Source of the DNA: an uncultured Bacteroides sp.
Lineage (GTDB): Bacteria > Bacteroidota > Bacteroidia > Bacteroidales > Bacteroidaceae
NCBI GenBank assembly: GCA_902472795.1
Contig: CABROZ010000057.1
Location: 1 to 14,113, forward strand
Reading direction: 5' to 3'
Length of the DNA stretch: 14,113 bases
Position 1 is the first letter of the stretch, and every line of letters starts with the position of its first letter. Below are positions 1 through 5,332 of the stretch, in pieces. The notes under the pieces are model-generated. The model was not told the DNA's origin, did no database searches, and was given only the letters and a program-made list of their open reading frames with translations. The position numbers were made by a program, and so were the translations under genes.

Positions 1-251
1 CGCAGGCGGATAAGTTCCTCCTGCGGACTTTCTTTCTTCTCTGTGGTAGCTTTCTCTTTCTGTGATTCCATTTCCAGCAAACTTGGAGATGCAAATTTAC
101 GAATCCAACGATAAAGTGTCACTCCACCAATATGATATTTTTTTATCGCACCGGCACGGCTTATCTTCCCGGATAACACCTCACATACAATGGAACAACG
201 CTCGGCGTCGTTCAATGCTCTTGTCAATTGGTTCTCTTTTTCCATTTTCAT
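1..251 (-). CDS. IS3-type transposase OrfA, 3' part cut by window edge
   Basis: My translation of the minus strand from the ATG at 251 gives 83 codons open to the window edge; a second ATG lies two codons in, at 245. The protein starts MKMEKENQLTRALNDAE and has a helix-turn-helix-like stretch (about residues 28-52, ISRAGAIKKYHIGGVTLYRW), followed by a charged Lys/Glu-rich segment that could begin the leucine-zipper region usual in OrfA. OrfA proteins bind the IS ends and, with OrfB made by frameshifting, form the transposase. Assignment to the IS3 family rests on this layout and the TG-type end, not on a search. Whether the element is intact cannot be judged here. Confidence 0.72.
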   Translation of the reverse strand, partial: MKMEKENQLTRALNDAERCSIVCEVLSGKISRAGAIKKYHIGGVTLYRWIRKFASPSLLEMESQKEKATTEKKESPQEELIRL

Positions 252-297
252 TACATGATTTGCGGCTAATGGAGTCAACCTATTTCAGGACAACACA
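1..297 (-). mobile_element. IS3-type insertion sequence, left copy (partial, one end)
   Basis: This is the 5' end of an insertion sequence running leftward out of the window. It contains the start of an OrfA-type transposase, and its outer end is placed at 297 because the last 53 bp (245-297) recur exactly, in inverted orientation, at 14061-14113 and the match stops there. Read inward, the end begins TGTGTTGTCCTGAAATAGG; a TG start is usual for IS3-family terminal repeats. Independent support for the boundary is that an IS110 transposase reading frame begins abruptly at 298. The element's other end and any target duplication are outside the window. Confidence 0.8.
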
Positions 298-615
298 GCT
301 TTTTTTGAAACGGCCAGGCAATATGCATGCTACCTTGGAATCGCACCTTTTGATCACACCTCGGGAACCAGCATAAAAGGAAGGCCTCAAGTCAGCCATG
401 TGGGTGCCAAATTGTTGAAAGCGGATTTATCTCAGGCCGCCAAATCTGCTGTGGTTTGGGACAAAGAGTTGAAAAGCTATTATGAACGAAAAAGAAAGGA
501 AGGGAAAGAATATGGGGTGGTGTTGAACGCTGTCAAATTCAAACTGGTATGTAGAATGTTTGCTGTAGTCAGAAGAGGAACTCCATTTGTTGATTTGATG
601 ACTTATAAAAATTAA
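298..615 (+). pseudogene. IS110-family transposase, C-terminal fragment interrupted by the IS at 297
   Basis: The frame is open from the first base after the IS end (298) to TAA at 613-615, about 105 codons. The peptide has the C-terminal Transposase_20 pattern of IS110/IS116/IS902 enzymes: ETARQYACYLGIAPFDHTSG, then KGRPQVSHVGAK, a helical segment with AAKSAVVWDKE, YYERKRKEGKEY, and a final FAVVRRGTPF. In the family this domain supplies the conserved serine near the active site and follows an N-terminal DEDD nuclease domain, which is missing here. The in-frame ATG-like start at 400 would make only 71 residues and is not a real start. The fragment is a non-functional remnant, cut by the IS3-type insertion on its left. 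Confidence 0.82.
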
Positions 616-640
616 ACGGACGAGCTACCCACCCGTTTAA
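612..640 (+). terminator. Hairpin at the 3' end of the IS110 transposase remnant
   Basis: A perfect 8-bp inverted repeat, TTAAACGG at 612-619 and CCGTTTAA at 633-640 with a 13-nt loop, overlaps the transposase stop codon and is followed by the moderately T-rich CTTATTTAAC. It may be a weak intrinsic terminator or part of the structured 3' non-coding end of the IS110 element. The lack of a continuous T-run keeps confidence low. Confidence 0.4.
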
Positions 641-661
641 CTTATTTAACAGAATTTACTT

Positions 662-880
662 GTGCAAAAACTTGTGCAGGTCTTAGAATTCCGTATGTAC
701 TACGACCTGCTGACTGTGAAGGCACGCGACAAGGCTTACATCCGTCACACCTCCGACTCGCTTATCCGGAGCGTGCTTCGCTACTACGAGCGCCAGGACG
801 ACAAGAAACACCTGCCCGAAACTTATTATTATGCCGGGCGGGTGTATTCCGACAGGATGCGGCTTGGCAATAAAAAATAA
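662..880 (+). pseudogene. Fragment of a Bacteroides TPR-containing protein
   Basis: The 72-residue reading frame contains a segment typical of Bacteroides tetratricopeptide-repeat signalling or regulatory proteins: MYYDLLTVKARDKAYI, then a segment with HTSDSLIRSVLRYYE, then HLPETYYYAGRVYSD. In intact relatives this sequence lies in the first TPRs and is followed by more repeats and usually a membrane helix and helix-turn-helix. Here the N-terminus is missing, replaced by IS110 sequence, and after YSD the frame runs into an unrelated tail and stops at 880. It is therefore broken at both ends, probably by the IS110 insertion plus a deletion. The GTG start at 662 is an artefact of the junction. 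Family assignment is from remembered sequence pattern, not a search. Confidence 0.6.
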
Positions 881-891
881 GCAAGCTTCTT

Positions 892-922
892 TTTGTATTG
901 CTCTCGCCTTTCACTACCTTTG
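892..922 (+). promoter_or_regulatory. Bacteroidetes-type promoter for the DUF4251 gene
   Basis: TTTG (-33) at 892-895 and TACCTTTG (-7, matching TAnnTTTG) at 915-922 are separated by 19 bp, the classic sigma-ABfr arrangement. The downstream start codon is at 984, leaving a leader of about 55 nt. It lies just right of the TPR remnant. Confidence 0.72.
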
Positions 923-983
923 ATTTGCCGAATCCCCGATCCGATTCAGCCGTAATAACAACGAACTAAAAAAAGAAAGCCTT

Positions 984-1475
984 ATGAAAACGTTACTCCA
1001 CATCATTTTCCTTGCCACAGCAATCTGCCTTTCGCTTCCGGCATCGGCACAAAAGGACAAACAAGCCGAAAAGGCGCATACCGAACAGGCCGTCAGAAAA
1101 GCCCTCGACGAGCGCCGTTTCCGCATCGGCGTCAACTACATGACCCCCATGCGCGGACGCAGCCGCATACTATCGACAAACTACAGCATCGAAGTACGCA
1201 ACGACTCCCTGTTCTCGTACCTGCCTTATGCAGGCGAAGCATACAGCATCCCCTACGGAGGTGGAAAAGCCTTAAACTTCAATGCCCCCATCCTGACGTA
1301 CGAAGCGAAAGACAAAAAACGCGGCCGCAAGGAAATCAAAATCACCACAGCCAACGAAGAAGACACTTACACCTATAACCTGACCGTCTTCCCCAGCGGT
1401 TCGGCTCGCGTACAAGTTCAGCCCGTCCGCAGACAATCAGTCTCCTTCAGCGGTCAAATGGAGCTTGAAGACTGA
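984..1475 (+). CDS. Secreted DUF4251 domain protein
   Basis: A 163-residue protein with a signal peptide (residues 1-22, hydrophobic core then PASA before Gln23), so probably exported to the periplasm or outer membrane. The mature part matches the DUF4251 pattern common in Bacteroidales: FRIGVNYMTPMRGRSRIL, a YSIEVRNDSLFSYLPYAGEAY strand pair, the YGGGKALNF motif around residues 90-97, TYTYNLTVFPSGSARVQV and a closing QSVSFSGQM. The family has no known biochemical role; beta-rich lipocalin-like folds are suggested for such proteins, which is only inference here. The length is normal and the gene seems intact. It has its own promoter at 892-922 and is followed by a 193-nt gap with inverted repeats. 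ATG 984 is chosen because it begins the signal peptide directly. Confidence 0.85.
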   Translation: MKTLLHIIFLATAICLSLPASAQKDKQAEKAHTEQAVRKALDERRFRIGVNYMTPMRGRSRILSTNYSIEVRNDSLFSYLPYAGEAYSIPYGGGKALNFNAPILTYEAKDKKRGRKEIKITTANEEDTYTYNLTVFPSGSARVQVQPVRRQSVSFSGQMELED

Positions 1476-1497
1476 CCACTTCCTGACAAAAGATACG

Positions 1498-1574
1498 GAT
1501 GTACATCAGTGAAAATCGTTAATCATCTGAAAAGCAACATTTTACTTCTCACAGATGTACATCATTTTTTTTTG
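1498..1574 (+). terminator. Imperfect long inverted repeat plus T-run (terminator or activator site)
   Basis: The palindrome GATGTACATC occurs twice, at 1498-1507 and 1554-1563, and the homology extends inward as an inverted repeat (GTGA at 1509-1512, TCAC at 1549-1552). The two arms can pair as 10 bp, one mismatch, 4 bp, with about 35 nt between. The second arm is followed directly by a run of nine T. That reads as an intrinsic terminator for the DUF4251 gene with an unusually large loop. Equally, because it abuts the -33 box of the next promoter, it may be a paired operator. Confidence 0.5.
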
Positions 1575-1602
1575 TTCCAATCGGTACTATCCCTTAACTT
1601 TG
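1571..1602 (+). promoter_or_regulatory. Bacteroidetes-type promoter for the gene at 1669
   Basis: TTTG at 1571-1574 and TAACTTTG at 1595-1602 with a 20-bp spacer fit the -33/-7 consensus. The -33 element is the end of the T-run that closes the upstream inverted repeat. The leader of about 60 nt contains the 10-bp palindrome CACAGCTGTG (1631-1640), of unknown meaning. Confidence 0.75.
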
Positions 1603-1668
1603 CCGCCGAAAACCAACATTCTCATAATGACACAGCTGTGAACAGATTGTAATTAACCACCCTTAACG

Positions 1669-2628
1669 ATGAAAAAAGCACTTTTCTTTTTCATACTCTT
1701 CAACAGCATGTGCTTCGCTCTGCCTGCCCAACAACGGGAAAAACGCCCGCTCTGGAAGGCAGAGCTGGCAGGTGCTCTCAACAATTACGATGCCTGGGAA
1801 GTAGAACCCTCCATCACCTTCCTGCCCATACCCTATGCCGGCATCGGATTGGGACTGCTGTTTACGCAACCCTATCAAGACGGAAGTATCAGTGGAGTGT
1901 CGCGCGACCAGCAATTCCTTTGGAACAGTACAACAGACCATGCCGCGAACTATTTCCTGGCTCTGCGCCCCTGCCTCCAGCTGAACACTCCCAAGCTGTG
2001 GATGGGACGCGACAAGGACTATGCCCTCTTCCTCTCCCTCTCGCCCGGCCTCACCCTGCCCCTGCCAGCCAACAGCGAATTCAACATCGACTACTATCCC
2101 AACCAGACAGGCGCGTGGACGGCCATCCGCCGCGAACACGTCAAGAACCACGGCGCACGCACCGTTTACTACCACCTGCGCACGGCCCTCTCGTTAGAAG
2201 TGGACAACGGCCTCATCCTCTCGGCCGGATATACCTGTTCCGACTTCGACCTCTTCGGCGGAAGCCGGAACATCGTCATCGAAGGAAGAAAAATGAATTT
2301 ACCCAAGCACCGGCTGATGCACTCCGTTTCGGTAAGTATAGGATACCCCTGCCACTGTGTCAGAAACGATAGGCACACTCTACACCAAAGATGTTTTTGC
2401 TGCCGTCCCGTTCCCACTGCCGGCAATAGAAAGCCTCCGCCTCCCATTGCTCTGCCAGGGGGAAACTCAATCCGCCACGATAGCGCATGCGCGCCACATC
2501 GAAACGTTCGCCCCGGCCCAATCCGTTATACATCTCGACCGAAACATACGGCTCCAGCCGGCAACGGGCTATGTCGTAAGCCACCTTCAGGCGCGAGCGC
2601 AGACGGAACTCTTTCTCTTCGGCACTGA
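1669..2628 (+). CDS. Secreted probable beta-barrel protein, 3' end suspect
   Basis: A signal peptide (residues 1-20, MKKALFFFILFNSMCFALPA) precedes a protein with alternating hydrophobic/polar strands (VEPSITFLPIPYAGIGLGLL, YYHLRTALSLEV, LILSAGYTCSDFDLFGG, HRLMHSVSVSIGY), as in small outer-membrane beta-barrels. I do not recognise a named family. The open frame is 319 codons, but only about the first 226 look like protein. From 2347 the sequence becomes Cys/His/Pro/Arg-rich and runs antisense through the last 269 bp of the convergent DUF2490 gene. A one-base change at the C4 run 2346-2349 would instead end the protein at 2372 (about 234 residues), next to the DUF2490 stop. So the true 3' end is probably near 2350-2372, and the reading as given may reflect a mutation or sequence error. 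Confidence 0.65.
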   Translation: MKKALFFFILFNSMCFALPAQQREKRPLWKAELAGALNNYDAWEVEPSITFLPIPYAGIGLGLLFTQPYQDGSISGVSRDQQFLWNSTTDHAANYFLALRPCLQLNTPKLWMGRDKDYALFLSLSPGLTLPLPANSEFNIDYYPNQTGAWTAIRREHVKNHGARTVYYHLRTALSLEVDNGLILSAGYTCSDFDLFGGSRNIVIEGRKMNLPKHRLMHSVSVSIGYPCHCVRNDRHTLHQRCFCCRPVPTAGNRKPPPPIALPGGNSIRHDSACAPHRNVRPGPIRYTSRPKHTAPAGNGLCRKPPSGASADGTLSLRH

Positions 2629-3010
2629 ACGTATGCTGGAAACGCTCGCGCAACGACAGCTTCAACCGCCGCACCCGATGCGAAAGCGTGCCATCTGCAT
2701 GATAACGGTGACGGAACTTCCAGCCATCCTCTTCCAGATTGCGGTAATGCACCTCGTAACCGGCACCTACCTTCAAGAAGGGAAGCAGCTTGTACGAACC
2801 GCCCACATCAAGCCCCCAGCGGTCGGTCCTGCTCAGGTCGTCCTCGGTACGCCACTCCAGATTACCCGACAGCGCCAGCTTCGGCAAAACTTCATGCTTC
2901 ACTCCTACCTTCACCCAAGTAGTATGATCGGCTTCCTGTGCAGAGCCGCGCTCTGCCAACAGACAAAGTACCCAAACGAAAACGACTCTTACAATGCAAT
3001 GGTTTTTCAT
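2360..3010 (-). CDS. DUF2490 family outer-membrane-type protein
   Basis: A 216-residue protein starting at the ATG at 3010, chosen because it starts the signal peptide (MKNHCIVRVVFVWVLCLLAE, cleavage after GSA at residue 24); an in-frame ATG at 3034 would add eight residues. The mature part is a run of amphipathic beta strands: WVKVGVKHEVLPKLALSGNL, FLKVGAGYEVHYRN, FRHRYHADGTLSHR, LSLRERFQHTF, RLRSRLKVAYDI, LEPYVSVEMYNGLG, and a C-terminal GVECAYRF ending in Phe as outer-membrane proteins do. This matches DUF2490, a small beta-barrel family of unknown function. It is transcribed convergently with the gene at 1669. It lies downstream of the AraC-family gene on the same strand but has its own -7-like box, so co-transcription is uncertain. 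Confidence 0.8.
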   Translation of the reverse strand: MKNHCIVRVVFVWVLCLLAERGSAQEADHTTWVKVGVKHEVLPKLALSGNLEWRTEDDLSRTDRWGLDVGGSYKLLPFLKVGAGYEVHYRNLEEDGWKFRHRYHADGTLSHRVRRLKLSLRERFQHTFSAEEKEFRLRSRLKVAYDIARCRLEPYVSVEMYNGLGRGERFDVARMRYRGGLSFPLAEQWEAEAFYCRQWERDGSKNIFGVECAYRF

Positions 3011-3077
3011 GTGAATCATTATAATCCCGTTCAACCTGAACCAACCCGAAAAGGCTGATCCTTAATTCCAAGAAAAA

Positions 3078-3085
3078 CAAAGATA
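3078..3085 (-). promoter_or_regulatory. Possible -7 element for the DUF2490 gene
   Basis: The minus strand reads TATCTTTG at 3085-3078, a full TAnnTTTG match, 68 nt before the start codon at 3010. No good TTTG is found 19-21 bp upstream. A 7-bp inverted repeat (AGATTCT 3091-3097, AGAATCT 3102-3108, 4-nt loop) sits just upstream and could be an operator or a weak terminator for the AraC-family gene. Confidence 0.42.
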
Positions 3086-3172
3086 GCATAAGATTCTGAA
3101 AAGAATCTGGAAAGAAACAGGAAAAAACATCGTTCCGCGCCTGTTTTGCCACGAAATCAATCCATTTTATCC

Positions 3173-4096
3173 TTATCCCAACATGTATTTCCGGGGCGAA
3201 CAACCCACCGCCGCCTTAAAATATTTGCCAAAAAACGAAGCATTCGAGAAGTTCAGCATATCGGCCACCTGCTGAGCCGTGTAACATCCACTCCTCAATA
3301 AGACTTTTGCCTCCAGAATCACATAGTCTCTTATCCAGTCGCTTGCCGAACGGCCGCTTACCTTCAATATCACCTGAGACAGATATTTGGGCGTCAGACA
3401 CAGCTTCCCCGCATAATAGGCTATACTGCGCTGTTCGATATAATATTTCTGAACCAGTTCCAGAAAGTCTTCGAACAATTTCTGCTGACGGCTTTCCACC
3501 TTCTGCGGCTGTTGCTGTCGATGCCTTTTCATCCACTGGCAACCATTATAAAAGAGCACCTGCAAATATCCGCCCAGCACTTCGCACTTGAACTCATAGT
3601 CGGGCTGATTCATTTTATCCCACATCAGCCTATACAGCATGACGCTCTCTTCCATCTCCTCCGGCGAAATGTGCATCAACGACGTAGAAGTGAAAAAACG
3701 TCTGAAAGCCATACTCTGTGCAGACTTGTAATTACCGATGAAGTGAAAACCGGCAAAGCCTATTACCATCACCTCAGTCTGACTGTCCATTTCCAGGCAT
3801 TCGCCAATAGAGCCGGGCAGAACAACCAGTACGTCATTGTCCGCAATGCAATACTCCCGCAGGTTCAGGTTCACGCGCATCCGGCCCCGCCGGCAAAACA
3901 TGACCAGTGTAAACGTAACCTTGAACGGATAGGTAGGAGACACAAAATCGGCCACCGACTCAGTATCAATCCTTATGCCTATATTGTCGGTCAGCAACAA
4001 CTCGTCCCCAAACACCAACGTATGCCCGGTAGAGGAAAGCATCGGCAAGTGCAATTCCTTAAAAGCAGTTTCTTCCATTTTCATAATCTTCTTCAT
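3173..4096 (-). CDS. AraC-family transcriptional regulator
   Basis: A 307-residue protein with an N-terminal sensing domain rich in beta strands (about residues 20-130, including TLVMFCRRGRMRVNLNLREY and NDVLVVLPGSIGE, which look like the AraC arm/cupin fold) and a C-terminal AraC-type double helix-turn-helix (about 205-307). Visible HTH landmarks are YYAGKLCLTPKYLSQVIL, GRSASDWIRDYVILEAKVLL, the second helix-turn-helix YTAQQVADMLNFSNASFFGK and the family-signature ending YFKAAVGCSPRKYML. Length is normal. It is transcribed divergently from the RND efflux operon across a 176-nt gap, which suggests it controls the pump, probably as a ligand-responsive activator; the ligand cannot be guessed. 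ATG 4096 is used; ATGs five and seven codons in are alternatives. Confidence 0.9.
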   Translation of the reverse strand: MKKIMKMEETAFKELHLPMLSSTGHTLVFGDELLLTDNIGIRIDTESVADFVSPTYPFKVTFTLVMFCRRGRMRVNLNLREYCIADNDVLVVLPGSIGECLEMDSQTEVMVIGFAGFHFIGNYKSAQSMAFRRFFTSTSLMHISPEEMEESVMLYRLMWDKMNQPDYEFKCEVLGGYLQVLFYNGCQWMKRHRQQQPQKVESRQQKLFEDFLELVQKYYIEQRSIAYYAGKLCLTPKYLSQVILKVSGRSASDWIRDYVILEAKVLLRSGCYTAQQVADMLNFSNASFFGKYFKAAVGCSPRKYMLG

Positions 4097-4117
4097 TCAC
4101 CCAAACAAACGATCGGA

Positions 4118-4149
4118 CAAATATAGCCATTTGGAACAGAAAAAATCAA
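4118..4149 (-). promoter_or_regulatory. Promoter candidate for the AraC-family gene
   Basis: On the minus strand TATATTTG (4125-4118) matches TAnnTTTG, and TTGA (4149-4146), a near match to TTTG, lies 20 bp upstream. The start codon is 22 nt further on. Confidence 0.55.
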
Positions 4150-4152
4150 CTC

Positions 4153-4186
4153 TTTGGGCTGTTTGCACGTCCACATTCTACCTTTA
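4153..4186 (+). promoter_or_regulatory. Weak promoter candidate for the RND operon
   Basis: TTTG at 4153-4156 and TACCTTTA at 4179-4186 (last base differs from TAnnTTTG) are spaced by 22 bp, slightly long. It overlaps no other promoter and would give a leader of about 80 nt. Confidence 0.3.
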
Positions 4187-4234
4187 GAACATTTTATAAG
4201 CCGATAAGGTCGTACTCCATAGAGTGAAAACACA

Positions 4235-4242
4235 GAACTTTG
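4235..4242 (+). promoter_or_regulatory. -7-like element of the RND operon without a clear -33
   Basis: GAACTTTG at 4235-4242, followed by CCCCCG, resembles the TAACTTTG element plus CCGCCG at 1595, but lacks the TA. No TTTG is seen 19-21 bp upstream, where a small inverted repeat (ACTC 4214-4217, GAGT 4222-4225) lies instead. A promoter with a poor -33 would suit control by an AraC-type activator. The start codon is 30 nt downstream. Confidence 0.38.
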
Positions 4243-4272
4243 CCCCCGTAAAACAGATAAAGTAATTTCGTC

Positions 4273-5332
4273 ATGAAAAGATTATTGCTCCTCCCGGTCA
4301 TTCTTTGCCTGGCAAGCGGATGCACCGAAAAGCCCGCCGCAACATTTACACGCAGCGTTATGCTGACACAACCCGTCCGAATCGGAGCGGAACGTATAAA
4401 GCACTTTGCAGGCATCGTACAAGAAAGCCACGACATCAGCCTGGGATTCAAAACCGCCGGACAAATATCACAGATTCTGGTAAAGGAAGGCGATCGTGTC
4501 AGTCAGGGACAACTCATAGCCCGATTAGACGATAGCGACTATAAATTGGGTGTAGAGGCATTAGAGGTACAATGCAAGCAATTAGAAGACGAAGTGGCAC
4601 GTACCCAAATACTTTTTGCCAACAAAAGCATATCGGCCAACGACTACGAAAAGGCTGTAGCCGGACTGCAACAACTGAAGATACAACTACAGGCCAACCG
4701 TAACAAGCTGAAATACACCTCCCTTTATGCCCCGACCGACGGGTATGTGCAAAGTGTCAACTTTGCTCCCGCAGAAATGGTCGATGCAGGCACACCGGTC
4801 ATCAACCTGCTCGACGTGCACCGGTTGGAAGTGGAAACAGAGCTCCCGGCCGAAGTCTATCTGCAACGCGCCCGGTTCAAGTCCGTCAGTTGCCAACCCT
4901 CTTTCAACAGCACAGAAAGCCTGCCCATGCAAGTAGTAAGCATCACCCCGAAAGCCGACGGCAACCAGCTCTACCGCATGAAGCTGGCATTCGAAGGCGC
5001 CCCCGACCCGCGGCTTAGCGCAGGAATGAACATCGGCGTAACCATCTGCATCGCAGGCAGCAACGGCAGGGGACAGCATCTTCAGCCTGCCACTCCATGC
5101 CATCGTACAGCACGAAGGCGACAGTTACGTATGGGTTTGGCAGCCCGACTCTACCGTCAGCCGGCGCAAAGTGACATGCAGCGGACTCGATGAAACGGGA
5201 GCAGCCATCATTACAGCCGGACTGAAAGGCAACGAGCAAGTGGTGAAAGCCGGAGCCAACGCCCTGCAGGAAAACGAAAAGGTGACAGTCGCCAATCAGG
5301 AAAGTGAAACCAATGTAGGAGGACTTATCTGA
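4273..5332 (+). CDS. RND efflux periplasmic adaptor (MFP) lipoprotein, frameshifted
   Basis: Membrane-fusion protein linking an RND pump to its outer-membrane channel. It has a lipoprotein signal (MKRLLLLPVILCLASGC, lipid Cys17), the biotinyl/lipoyl half-motif GFKTAGQISQILVKEGDRVS (about 57-76), an alpha-hairpin (about 90-145), the second half-motif KLKYTSLYAPTDGYVQSVNF and a beta-barrel with LSAGMNIGVTI near 250. As written, the frame from 4273 leaves the family sequence at the GGGG run 5069-5072 and stops at 5193. The +1 frame from there reads DSIFSLPLHAIVQHEGDSYV and continues with membrane-proximal-domain sequence to TGA 5330-5332, overlapping the permease ATG by one base. Removing one G gives about 352 residues, a normal length. 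The break is a recent mutation, a phase-variable site or a sequence error; unrepaired, the adaptor would lose about 86 residues. Confidence 0.88.

Noticed and set aside
62..376. Plus-strand open frame of 104 codons at the left edge
   Set aside because: It runs across the antisense of the OrfA gene and the IS boundary at 297; only the minus-strand OrfA and the IS110 frame make family sense.
2357..3058. Plus-strand open frame of 233 codons
   Set aside because: Antisense to the DUF2490 gene, which has a signal peptide, beta strands and a terminal Phe; the plus frame has none of these.
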